Positions 44,764 to 53,836 of a stretch of DNA of 64,000 nucleotides are shown piece by piece. Made by a program: the position numbers and the translations under genes. Numbering within the stretch: position 1 is the first letter of the stretch; each line of letters opens with the position of its first letter. Under the pieces are notes generated by a model, which ran no database searches, was not told where the DNA came from, and saw only the letters and a list, made by a program, of their open reading frames with translations. The stretch covers positions 310,001 through 374,000 of the forward strand of contig JAAFIQ010000002.1 of the NCBI GenBank assembly GCA_013298715.1. The letters run 5' to 3'. The stretch comes from Bacteroidota bacterium (GTDB lineage: Bacteria > Bacteroidota > Bacteroidia > B-17B0 > Aurantibacillaceae).

Positions 44764-47061
44764 ATGAAAAAAGCAGTATCACTAATTTTGTTTATGTTAG
44801 TATTAACTACTACTAACGCCCAAAAAAAACCCGAGGATGGAACATGGGCAATGATTGAAGAAAAGTCTATTGAGGTTAATAGTAAGCGACAAATAATCCC
44901 AAAGAGTTACTTAACGTATAAACTTAATCTACCAGTTCTAAAAGAAAATTTAAGCACTGCATTGACTGAGGAAAAAGTACTTATTGATAAAAGTACTTGT
45001 ATCATTACATTACCTGTACCAAACGGCGAAATTCAGCAATTTAGGGTAGTTCAGTCGTCTATTATGGAACCCGAACTTGAAATGCAGTTTCCGAATATTA
45101 AAACATATAGTATTAAGGGAATTGATGATCCTTACGCAAATGGAAAAATAGATTATAATGAGTTTGGCTTTCACGCTATGGTGCGTTCAATTAACGGCGA
45201 TTTTTTTGTTGATCCATACTCGGTTGGGAATACCGAAAATTATATAACTTATTATTTATCAAACTTTGAAAAAGATCCTTCACAAAAAATACCTGAAGTT
45301 GGTGTTTTAACTGACGATGGACAAAAGAAAACCAACACTTCTCATAAAAAAAAAGATGGTGGCGAAGAAAAAATAAGTAGCTCAAACCCTCCGGCAACAT
45401 GCGTTGGAGCCAATTTAAGAAAGTACCGACTTGCGGTTGCTTGTACAGGCGAGTATGCAGTTGCCGCAACAGGAAATGCTAACCCAACGATAGCACAAAC
45501 GCTTTCAAAAATCGTAACAACAGTTAATAGGGTTGACGGTGTTTTTGAAACTGAAGTTGTGGTTAGATTAGTTTTGGTGGCAACCGAAACAAATGTGATT
45601 TTTACAAATGCGAGTACAGATCCTTTCTTAGGTAATACAACAGCAACGCTATTAATTAACGAAAGTCAAACCGTAATATCAAACACTATTGGTACATCAA
45701 ATTACGATATTGGTCATACTTTCAGCACTGGTGCTGGTGGATTAGCTGGCTTAGGTGTAGTTTGTATTAATTCTCAAAAAGCAAGAGGTGTAACCGGAAG
45801 TTCAAATCCTGTTGGCGACCCTTATGATATTGATTATGTAGCGCATGAAATTGGGCATCAGTTTGGGGGTAATCATACTTTTAATTCTAATACAGGGCAA
45901 TGCGGCTTTAACAATAGAAATGCTGCAACTGCTGTAGAACCTGGCAGTGGTATTACTTTAATGGCTTATGCAGGAATATGTGGAACAAATGATATTGCGA
46001 ATAATAGTATACCTTATTTTCATGCAATTAGTTATGATGAGATTGTAAATTTCACGAACATTCAAAATGGTAATTCGTGCGCGGTAACTACGACTACAGG
46101 AAACAATCCGCCTGTTGTAACAGGTTCAGGAAATTATGCTATTCTTATTTCAACTCCTTTTTTACTAACTGGCAGCGCCACTGATTCGAATAATGATGCG
46201 CTTACTTATTCATGGGAAGAGACCTCTGTTGGAGTTGTTGGTAATTGGAATGCAAACGTAAAACCTTACTTTTGTTCGTACGCTCCGGTTACCAGCCCCA
46301 ACATATGGTTTCCTTTACCAGCTTTAATCCTAGCAGGAAATTATACTGGAGTAAAAGGAGAATTTTTACCACAAACTCCTCAAACCTTACAATTTAGATT
46401 AACCGCACGCGATAATAAAATGGGTGGCGGTGGCGTTTGTTATGCCATTAATACTATTACTGTTGCTAGTGCAGGTCCGTTTAGCGTTACCGTTCCTAGT
46501 GCTTCGGGTATAATTTGGAATTCAGGTTCACAAAATTTAGTAACCTGGGATGTAAATGGAACAAATGCAGCGCCAATAGCGTGTGATAGCGTAAGAATTT
46601 TAATTTCTTTAAACGCTGGGCAAACATATTCTACATTAATTGCTTCTACACCAAATGATGGTACTCAAATTGTTACAGCCCCAACGGTAAGTAATACTAT
46701 TAATACATGCAGAATAAAAGTTGAAAGTAAAGGCAACATATTTTTTGATGGTAGTAATAATAATTTTTCAATTTCAACAATTACTGGAATTAAGTCAACT
46801 TCAGGCGATGCGAATAGTTTTTATGTTTATCCTAACCCAGCTAATTCAAAAATAAATTTAGTAGCTAGCAGTCTTCAAAGTACGGCAAAAACAGAAGTTC
46901 AAATTGTAGATCTTTTGGGAAAGGTATTATTAACGAAAGCCTTTTTAGGCCAAACCGATTTGAACGAAAGTATTGATATAACTGAGTTTACTAGAGGTAT
47001 ATATTTTATTTCAGTTGTAAATGGTAATAAACATTTTACAACTAAGTTAATTAAAGAGTGA
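44764..47061 (+). CDS. Secreted reprolysin-like (M12B-type) zinc metallopeptidase with T9SS sorting domain
   Basis: A 765-residue protein with a signal peptide (about 1-19, ending TNAQ) and a propeptide to about 205 (a Lys-rich stretch near 195-205 may be the cleavage site). The catalytic domain carries HEIGHQFGGNH (zinc ligands His361, His365 and His371, catalytic Glu362) and the Met-turn LMAYAGICG. A fibronectin/Ig-like region (about 450-670) and a type A sorting domain (FYVYPNPANSKINLV onward, ending TKLIKE) follow. It probably degrades extracellular protein. It is 25 bp after the propeller gene and likely co-transcribed. Confidence 0.92.
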   Translation: MKKAVSLILFMLVLTTTNAQKKPEDGTWAMIEEKSIEVNSKRQIIPKSYLTYKLNLPVLKENLSTALTEEKVLIDKSTCIITLPVPNGEIQQFRVVQSSIMEPELEMQFPNIKTYSIKGIDDPYANGKIDYNEFGFHAMVRSINGDFFVDPYSVGNTENYITYYLSNFEKDPSQKIPEVGVLTDDGQKKTNTSHKKKDGGEEKISSSNPPATCVGANLRKYRLAVACTGEYAVAATGNANPTIAQTLSKIVTTVNRVDGVFETEVVVRLVLVATETNVIFTNASTDPFLGNTTATLLINESQTVISNTIGTSNYDIGHTFSTGAGGLAGLGVVCINSQKARGVTGSSNPVGDPYDIDYVAHEIGHQFGGNHTFNSNTGQCGFNNRNAATAVEPGSGITLMAYAGICGTNDIANNSIPYFHAISYDEIVNFTNIQNGNSCAVTTTTGNNPPVVTGSGNYAILISTPFLLTGSATDSNNDALTYSWEETSVGVVGNWNANVKPYFCSYAPVTSPNIWFPLPALILAGNYTGVKGEFLPQTPQTLQFRLTARDNKMGGGGVCYAINTITVASAGPFSVTVPSASGIIWNSGSQNLVTWDVNGTNAAPIACDSVRILISLNAGQTYSTLIASTPNDGTQIVTAPTVSNTINTCRIKVESKGNIFFDGSNNNFSISTITGIKSTSGDANSFYVYPNPANSKINLVASSLQSTAKTEVQIVDLLGKVLLTKAFLGQTDLNESIDITEFTRGIYFISVVNGNKHFTTKLIKE

Positions 47062-47339
47062 ATTTAGTATCTAATAAATTTAAAAGTTAGTTGGAAAGTT
47101 TATTCTACAAATGAACTTATTCTAATGTTGAAGAAGTATGCTTAAGAATTTGGATTCAAACTATTAATTAGAATTTTTACATAATTCTCCCACAGTATAA
47201 AGGTTACTTTTGAATTTAACTCTGAAATAAATTCCACTAAAATGAACGGTCATTATAGAGATTTCTTTTTTTGCAATATGATTCAATTATACGCCCTCGA
47301 GCAAGTTATATAAACAATTCAAAATTAAATCAATCAGTT

Positions 47340-49514
47340 ATGAAAAAGCCAATACAAATTTTGTGTGCCGCCTTTACACTAACAAGTGGCGTTATAAATG
47401 CACAAGCAGATAAAAAAATTCAGCCTTGTATTACTTACGAAGTTATGGATCAAGTTTTTAAAGAAGACCCAGCTGCAAAACAACGCTATAAGGCGACTCA
47501 GACCATTTTAAATTCGCAAAAAGAGGAATATGAAAAAAACCTTGCGGCTAGTAAAACGTTGGCGCCTCCCGTTTATACTATCCCAGTTGTTTTCCATATT
47601 TTACATCAAGGTGGTTCTGAAAATATTAGTGATGCAACTATTAACCAAGCCTTAAAATGGTTGAATGATGATTATGCAAGAACAAGTGCAGATGCTAATA
47701 CAACTGTGCCGCCATTCAACACTTCATTTATTGATTCTGAAATAAAATTTGTACTCGCTAAGCTAGACCCAACTGGGAATTGCACAAATGGAATTATCCG
47801 CAAATATGATTCAAGAACTGTATGGAATAGGAATCCAAGTGGGGCTTTTTCGTACTTATACAATGGCATCACCTGGGATCCAACTAAATACATGAATGTA
47901 ATTGTAGTGAAAGATATTGTTGCTGCGCCTGGGCAAATAGGTATAGTTGTAGGATATACTTTCAAGCCTGGTGTTTGGCCAACTGGTTCCGTTCAAGATG
48001 CAATTGTATTCAACCATAACTTTTTAAATTCAATGGTTGATGCACGTTCGTTAAGCCATGAGGCAGGGCATTGGTTTAACTTGCCACATACTTGGGGGAA
48101 TACTAATAATCCGGGTATAGCTTGCGGTGATGATGGTATTGATGATACGCCAATCACTAAAGGTGAAGCTAGTGGTTGTCCTTCGAGCTCTGTTTCAGCA
48201 TGTACTCAAACAAATCCGGCTATGGTGGGATTAAACAACGTTCAAAACATCATGAATTATTCGGACTGCCCACGAAATTTTACAACAGGACAAACTAACG
48301 TAATGCGGGCGGCATTGGCTTCAGCAACTGGAGGTAGAAGTAATTTGTGGAGTAATGCAAATTTAATAGCTACAGGAATTAATAATACGGTAACTTGTTT
48401 ACCAATTGCAGGTTTTGCAAGTATCACTAATAAATACAAAGTTTGTAGTGGAGCTAGTTTAACTATGAGAGATGCTTCTTATAATGCGGCAATTACAAGC
48501 TATTCATGGAGCGGACCAAATAGCGTTGTGTTTGCAAACTCTAATGCGTCCATAACCAATGTTGTGTTTAATACTCCTGGAATTGTTACCATTACTTTAA
48601 CAGTTGGCAACGCCCAAGGAAATTCTGCTTCAACAAGAACTGTTGACGTGGATGGCTTAACTGCAGCTATTACTGGACCTACAATAGAAAGTTTTGAAGG
48701 AACTAATTTACCAGTCAATTGGAGCATAACCAATGGTAGTGGTGTTGGCTGGGAGCAAACAAACCTCGCATCTAAGGATGGAGCTAATAGCTATTTTGTA
48801 GATGGGCCTTTAAGTTCGGCTGGTCAATCAGATCTTCTACAAATGCCAATGATGGACATTTTAAACAACCAAGGTGGTACTTTTGAGTTTGCCTATGCTT
48901 ACGCTAGAAATTCTACAACCCATAATGATAACTTAATTATTGAGGGCAGCCTAGATTGTGGAGCTACCTGGAAAATAATTAAACAATTCAATGCAAGTAC
49001 TTTGGCATCTGGTTCAGGAGGAATTGTGCCAGTTACGAATTCTGTGTTTATTCCAACAGGTGCACAATGGAAAACATACTCCTCAAATATAGGTGGCTTT
49101 GGTATTGATATTGATTGGTTTGATTTTTCAAATTCCGCAAGAGTAATGGTTCGCTTTAATTTTATTGAAGATGCAACAAACGGCGCAGGCAATAGAATAT
49201 ACATAGATAAAGTAAATTTTGCAGGAAACTCGGTTGGTATTAATGAACTCACAAAAAGTATTGGTTTAGGACTGTTTCCTAATCCTACAAAGGGTAACTC
49301 AACAGTTAAATTCACATTAGGCGATCCTTCAAAAATCAGTATTGAAGTCGTAGATGTTTTAGGAAAAGTTGTAATTCCTGTTGAGAGTAGGATTTACCCT
49401 TCTGGCGAACATAGCTTACCAATCAATTCTAATTCAACTTTAAATAAAGGAATTTATTTTGTAAACATTAATTTGAATGGGATTAATATGTCGCGCAAAT
49501 TGATTGTTGAATAA
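47340..49514 (+). CDS. Secreted M43 (pappalysin-like) metallopeptidase with PKD domain and T9SS sorting domain
   Basis: A 724-residue protein. The signal peptide starts at ATG 47340 (MKKPIQILCAAFTLTSGVIN, cleavage after AQ); an upstream ATG at 47271 adds 23 non-signal residues and is rejected. The M43 catalytic domain (about 80-345) has HEAGHWFNLPH with ligands His240, His244 and His250, and Met-turn NIMNYSDC. A PKD domain (about 360-440), a jelly-roll/MAM-like region (about 450-630) and the sorting domain (LGLFPNPTKGNSTVKF, ending SRKLIVE) complete it. An extracellular protease, second of two in tandem. A terminator follows at 49531. Confidence 0.92.
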   Translation: MKKPIQILCAAFTLTSGVINAQADKKIQPCITYEVMDQVFKEDPAAKQRYKATQTILNSQKEEYEKNLAASKTLAPPVYTIPVVFHILHQGGSENISDATINQALKWLNDDYARTSADANTTVPPFNTSFIDSEIKFVLAKLDPTGNCTNGIIRKYDSRTVWNRNPSGAFSYLYNGITWDPTKYMNVIVVKDIVAAPGQIGIVVGYTFKPGVWPTGSVQDAIVFNHNFLNSMVDARSLSHEAGHWFNLPHTWGNTNNPGIACGDDGIDDTPITKGEASGCPSSSVSACTQTNPAMVGLNNVQNIMNYSDCPRNFTTGQTNVMRAALASATGGRSNLWSNANLIATGINNTVTCLPIAGFASITNKYKVCSGASLTMRDASYNAAITSYSWSGPNSVVFANSNASITNVVFNTPGIVTITLTVGNAQGNSASTRTVDVDGLTAAITGPTIESFEGTNLPVNWSITNGSGVGWEQTNLASKDGANSYFVDGPLSSAGQSDLLQMPMMDILNNQGGTFEFAYAYARNSTTHNDNLIIEGSLDCGATWKIIKQFNASTLASGSGGIVPVTNSVFIPTGAQWKTYSSNIGGFGIDIDWFDFSNSARVMVRFNFIEDATNGAGNRIYIDKVNFAGNSVGINELTKSIGLGLFPNPTKGNSTVKFTLGDPSKISIEVVDVLGKVVIPVESRIYPSGEHSLPINSNSTLNKGIYFVNINLNGINMSRKLIVE

Positions 49515-49530
49515 TACTGAGATATAAATA

Positions 49531-49564
49531 AAAAGTCGTTTCAAATGAAGCGGCTTTTTTTATT
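49531..49564 (+). terminator. Hairpin terminator after the M43 peptidase gene
   Basis: AAAAGTCGTTTC, loop AAAT, GAAGCGGCTTTT with one G-T pair, then a T tract; 17 bp after the stop. It may also act on the convergent regulator gene ending at 49587. Confidence 0.8.
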
Positions 49565-49586
49565 TGTAACGTTTTACTCTAACTTG

Positions 49587-50246
49587 TTATGTGCCAATAA
49601 AAGGCTCATTCTCTATTGCAAATTTAAGTAACGCATTTTGATCGCCTGGCAACTCAAGTTTTTTAATAATATTATGGCGGTGATTTTTTATTGTTTTTTC
49701 TGAAACAAACAGTTTATCAGCAATGTCCTTCGTTTTAATCTGTTTAGCTATTAATAACAAAACATCTTTTTCTGTTTTCGTAAGTAGTTTTAATTTTTTA
49801 TTGAGCTCATCATCTAAAAGAATATTATTTTTTGATTTAACAAGTAATGCTTCAATATCTTTTCCAATATATTTTTCTCCTGCGTTAATTGACGATAGAG
49901 CGCTGTCAATTTCATGTAAGGCATTTTCTTTTAAAATATAACCACTAGCGCCAATCTGCATGGCTTTGTTATATAAATCAAGTTCTTTGTGCATGGTTAA
50001 GAAAAGCACCTTAGTTTCGATTTTAGAATTAGTTATGTGCTCACAAATTTTAATGCCGTTCATACCTGGCATATCTATGTCTAAAATTGCAATATCTGGT
50101 CTAGCATCTAAAATAAGTTTTAAGGCCTCATTTCCATCTCCAACTTCACTTAGTATAACATAGGATTTATTTTTCTGTAAATAGTTTACTAGTCCAAATC
50201 TAACAAAAGGATGATCGTCTGCTATAATTAATTTAATTTTGTTCAT
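49587..50246 (-). CDS. NarL/FixJ-family response regulator
   Basis: A 219-residue protein. Receiver domain with IIADDHP, phospho-acceptor Asp56 in AILDIDMPGMNG and Lys in YILKEN; LuxR-type HTH with LTKTEKDVLLLIAKQ and KLFVSEKTIKNHRHNI. The preferred start ATG 50246 (MNKIKLIIADD) overlaps the kinase stop region by 14 bp, showing translational coupling. It lies amid five T9SS cargo genes and is paralogous to the regulator at 25201. Confidence 0.9.
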   Translation of the reverse strand: MNKIKLIIADDHPFVRFGLVNYLQKNKSYVILSEVGDGNEALKLILDARPDIAILDIDMPGMNGIKICEHITNSKIETKVLFLTMHKELDLYNKAMQIGASGYILKENALHEIDSALSSINAGEKYIGKDIEALLVKSKNNILLDDELNKKLKLLTKTEKDVLLLIAKQIKTKDIADKLFVSEKTIKNHRHNIIKKLELPGDQNALLKFAIENEPFIGT

Positions 50247-52131
50247 AGTTGTAGGTAATTTCAATTTTTGTTCCTTTGCTTGTTGATTTTATTTTTAAAT
50301 CAGCGCCAATACTTTCTGCACGCTGACTCATGGAATTAAGACCAAAAGAATTTTTTTCTTTTAAGTTTTTAAGTTTAAAACCTTTTCCATCATCCATTAT
50401 TTGTATGGTTAGAAAATTATCGTTGCAATTTGCTATAATTCTTGCGTTTTTGGCACCAGAGTGTTTTAAAATGTTGCTTAGCGATTCTTGAACAATACGG
50501 TAAAAATTTAATTTTATATTTTTATCGGTAATACTTATTGGATTAATTTCATATGTAAAATAAATTAGACAATCTTTCTTAATATCTTCTACCAATCTCG
50601 TGATAAGAACATCAAACGCTATAGATTCTATATGAATAGGGGATAGGTTTCTAACAATCATTCTTACCTCATTAAGTAATGGAGAAATTATGTCAAAAAA
50701 TTTATTTTCACTTTTTAAGTTCAAAAATAATAAACCTTGCCCAATACTGTCGTGCAAATCATTGGATATACGTTGGCGTTCTTCTTCAATATTTTTTATT
50801 AGGTATTTAGAGAATTTATTATTTTCTCTCTTTTTTAAATAGAGGTTTCTTATTAGAAAACCAGCAACCAGCAACAAAATAATAGATGTAGAAAGGATGA
50901 TACTGAAATTTCTTTCAGCCTTAATTTTTTCTTTTTCGATTGAATTTATTTTAACTAGGCTAGCGTTATTTTCAATCTCCCTAATTAAGTCTTTCTTTGC
51001 TAATTCTAAATCAATAGAATTAGCTTTGGATTCTTTCTCCAAATTTAAATACTTGGTTATATATTTGAGTGATGAATCTATTTTATTAATTTTTTGATAG
51101 GATAAGTACAACGATTCGTAATGTGTGTTAATGCTACGTTTGTTATGATATTTTTCTGCATTGGTTATTCCTTCTCTCGCATACTTAATCGAAAGCAAGT
51201 AGTTTTTATTAAAATATTCTAGTGTAGATAAGAGACCATATATATCGGGTATTACCCATTCTTCGTTTAAACTTTTACTTAAGGCTAATGCTGAATCCGT
51301 ATAAATTATAGCTGTTTTATAATTTTCTACTAAACCATAATATTCAAATTTTGCGGCATTAATGGTTGCCACTTGCGTGTAAGCACTAATTAATTTTTTT
51401 CTTATTGAATGAGGGTCAGTTATTTTTATCAAACCAATCAAAGATTTAACTTGCTCGATGGCGGCTACAAAGTCTTTTATTCTAAAATAATAGTTTACCG
51501 TATTTCCAATTACTGAAATTTTTAATTCTTTATTAGAGTTTAGTTTTGAAGAATATTTTTTACAAAGCTCATCCATTTTCTTTTTTGCTAAATCTAAATC
51601 ACCTGATCTATGCAAAAAGTGGATGATATGAAGTTTAGTTTTTATAATTGTTATCGTATCGCCTATTGATTCAGCAAGCTCTAAAGATTTATTAGTATGT
51701 TTATAGGCCTCCTCATAATTATCAACTTTGGTAAAGTCAACAGATATTTGGTAATAGATTTGTGAAATTTTAGCTTTATTTGTAGTTGTTATTAAAAGAG
51801 AATCTAATCGATTTAAATAAATGTTTACTTTTTTGCTGTTAGTTTTTAAAATGTAATAACTCAGCATTTTTTGTAAAAAGTCTATTTTTATATCATCTTT
51901 ATTACTAATACGGGCATACACTTCCGCAATTTGGTAATTTAAAAATGCCGAATCGCTGCCTCTTTGCCACTGATTATCGGCTTTGGTAATAAAGTATTTA
52001 TATAAACTATCTTTTGAAAATTTATTATAAGGTTGAAACTCGTAATCGCTAATTTTTAAATTTTGGCCATAACACAAATGGAAAGAATAAATAAATATAA
52101 TAAGGATTGTATATTTTATTCTATAGTGCAT
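50233..52131 (-). CDS. TPR-domain sensor histidine kinase (HisKA_3/NarX-like)
   Basis: A 632-residue protein with a signal peptide (about 1-22, ending CYGQ), a helical TPR region (about 35-380), one membrane helix (about 411-428), then DLHDSIGQGLLFLNLKSE with phospho-acceptor His460 and a HATPase domain ending NSFGLNSMSQRAESIGADLK (G-box) and TSKGTKIEIT. The TPR sensor is presumably periplasmic. It overlaps its regulator gene by 14 bp. A TATATTTG box ends 5 bp before the ATG, predicting a leaderless mRNA. Position within the T9SS cargo cluster makes control of that cluster worth testing. Confidence 0.88.
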   Translation of the reverse strand: MHYRIKYTILIIFIYSFHLCYGQNLKISDYEFQPYNKFSKDSLYKYFITKADNQWQRGSDSAFLNYQIAEVYARISNKDDIKIDFLQKMLSYYILKTNSKKVNIYLNRLDSLLITTTNKAKISQIYYQISVDFTKVDNYEEAYKHTNKSLELAESIGDTITIIKTKLHIIHFLHRSGDLDLAKKKMDELCKKYSSKLNSNKELKISVIGNTVNYYFRIKDFVAAIEQVKSLIGLIKITDPHSIRKKLISAYTQVATINAAKFEYYGLVENYKTAIIYTDSALALSKSLNEEWVIPDIYGLLSTLEYFNKNYLLSIKYAREGITNAEKYHNKRSINTHYESLYLSYQKINKIDSSLKYITKYLNLEKESKANSIDLELAKKDLIREIENNASLVKINSIEKEKIKAERNFSIILSTSIILLLVAGFLIRNLYLKKRENNKFSKYLIKNIEEERQRISNDLHDSIGQGLLFLNLKSENKFFDIISPLLNEVRMIVRNLSPIHIESIAFDVLITRLVEDIKKDCLIYFTYEINPISITDKNIKLNFYRIVQESLSNILKHSGAKNARIIANCNDNFLTIQIMDDGKGFKLKNLKEKNSFGLNSMSQRAESIGADLKIKSTSKGTKIEITYNYEQN

Positions 52132-52136
52132 TGTTT

Positions 52137-52144
52137 CAAATATA
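52137..52144 (-). promoter_or_regulatory. -7 box (TATATTTG) immediately upstream of the TPR-kinase gene
   Basis: A perfect match on the minus strand, 5 bp before ATG 52131. A 10-bp perfect palindrome ACCCTAGGGT at 52195-52204 lies about 50 bp further upstream and could be a regulatory site. Confidence 0.45.
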
Positions 52145-52323
52145 ATGTTTTCTAGTAAAACGAATTTAGTACTCCTTTAGAAATAATAAAATAGACCCTA
52201 GGGTTTATAAAGAACTATGCTATATTTAATTTTGTCTTCTCTAAAATTAAATTGTATTTTATAATTAATTGAACAGAGATAATGCAGTAGAACAGCGACC
52301 AATTGTATTAATCAATTTCAAAA

Positions 52324-53577
52324 TTATTCAGCCTTAATAAATTTTATTGGGGTTGGATTACCAGAAACTTTTAGAAAGTAATTGCCTGAAGGAAGTTTTG
52401 ATACGTTTATTCTGGTTTCTATTTCGGATGTTTTTCCACTTAATACCTCTTTACCCAATAAATCAATAATGCAGTATTGATGATTCAGTAAGTCTTTTCT
52501 ACTAAGTGTTATTTCATTCGTGCAAGGATTGGGGAACACGCATATTCCGCTTTTATTTGCAAACAAATCATTTATTGCCGTTAAGTTAACAGTTATCAAT
52601 TTATACGCTGTGTCAGCACAGTTATTTACATTCTTGCTTATAAGTTTAACACTGAAAGTTCCTTGCGTGGTGTATGAATGAGTAGGATTTATATTACTTG
52701 AACTGGAGTTATCTCCAAACAGCCAATTCGTACTTGTATAATTTGAAGAAAGATTAGTGAATGATGCCACATTTCCGGTAACTGTGTTCGTAAATTTTGC
52801 TTTTAAATTGTATGTATTTATTCGCCAGGCTTGAAAATTTGGTAAAACAATAGAGTCTGCTATTCGCTGAAATTTTTTTGCTGAATCAATAGGCAAGGTA
52901 GAATAAAAGTTACAACCTGTAATACTATCCTGAAAGATGCTTGAATAAAAGCTTGCAGCGGTTAGATACGATCCATATAAATTTGGATGAATATCGCCAT
53001 ATGAATTATGCAACAATATGTTTTGCCATTTAGCATAGTAAGCACGCGCGCATGCTCCAGCAGGTACTATTTGTAATTTTAATGCATCTGCCATTTTAGT
53101 AATTGAATCTTGAATAACATTTTGAACCGCAAAGTAAGTGCCGTATGAAGTTGGTGTAGGAACTCCATAAGGTATTTGATATAAATATACTTTAGCGCAT
53201 TTACTATATTTGTAAATTGAATCAAGCATTAGTTGCCCTCTTTGAATAGTTGTATTTACAGGATTGCTAACCCCAGGGGATTCACCACTACCTGGTTGCA
53301 GCACCACGATATCCCACTCATTATTTCTAAATAAACTGTAAACATTTGGGTCAATATAATGATTCAAAAATCCCTTGCCTCCTGGTGCATATACATTAAC
53401 CTTAACTTTTTTGCCTTTAGTGTTGGCCATATCTTTAAATAGCGTTGGCATATTGTTAAAATAAGTGATGCTATTTCCAATAAAAAGAATTTTAGTAGAG
53501 TCGTTCACCGAAAGAAGTTTAATAGAAACTAAACTTAGTAGAAGAAAAAAGCCAATTGTTTTTAATGATTTATTCAT
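52324..53577 (-). CDS. Secreted SGNH/GDSL-type hydrolase with PKD domain and T9SS sorting domain
   Basis: A 417-residue protein with a signal peptide (about 1-24). SGNH block I is FIGNSITYF (nucleophile Ser36), the middle block is VVLQPGSGES and block V is DIHPNLYG (Asp and His of the triad), so it should be an active esterase or acetyl hydrolase. A PKD domain (about 250-330; FTNLSSNYTSTNWLFGDNSS) and a type A sorting domain (GICVFPNPCTNEITLSRKDL, ending KFIKAE) follow. It is exported to the surface or medium. Substrate is unknown; polysaccharide deacetylation is one option. It is divergent from the redoxin-type gene. Confidence 0.87.
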   Translation of the reverse strand: MNKSLKTIGFFLLLSLVSIKLLSVNDSTKILFIGNSITYFNNMPTLFKDMANTKGKKVKVNVYAPGGKGFLNHYIDPNVYSLFRNNEWDIVVLQPGSGESPGVSNPVNTTIQRGQLMLDSIYKYSKCAKVYLYQIPYGVPTPTSYGTYFAVQNVIQDSITKMADALKLQIVPAGACARAYYAKWQNILLHNSYGDIHPNLYGSYLTAASFYSSIFQDSITGCNFYSTLPIDSAKKFQRIADSIVLPNFQAWRINTYNLKAKFTNTVTGNVASFTNLSSNYTSTNWLFGDNSSSSNINPTHSYTTQGTFSVKLISKNVNNCADTAYKLITVNLTAINDLFANKSGICVFPNPCTNEITLSRKDLLNHQYCIIDLLGKEVLSGKTSEIETRINVSKLPSGNYFLKVSGNPTPIKFIKAE

Positions 53578-53732
53578 GGTTTATTTTTAGTAAAGTTACA
53601 CTATCAAATTATTAATTGAAATAGGTACAAGGGTATAATTTTAATGGATTGTTTAAATAGTTACTAAGAGCATAAAAATCTATTTCAAATTCTTTTATAT
53701 TAAAGTTTTGCAAAATTGAGGCCTAGGCTCTA

Positions 53733-53763
53733 TTGTGTTTAGCATAGCCAGAACATAAATTTG
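53733..53763 (+). promoter_or_regulatory. Bacteroidota-type promoter (TTG-N20-TAAATTTG)
   Basis: TTG at 53733-53735 and a perfect TAAATTTG at 53756-53763, 20 bp apart, 73 bp before the thioredoxin-like T9SS cargo gene. This is the best complete promoter match found in the window. Confidence 0.55.
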
Positions 53764-53836
53764 TAATGTAATCATTTGTAAGAATGCACAACATTCTTTA
53801 ATAAATTAAAAAATTTAACCCCTAAAAACTAAAGTC

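Noticed and set aside
47271-47339. Upstream ATG for the M43 peptidase gene
   Set aside because: The signal peptide begins exactly at 47340; the earlier start hides it.
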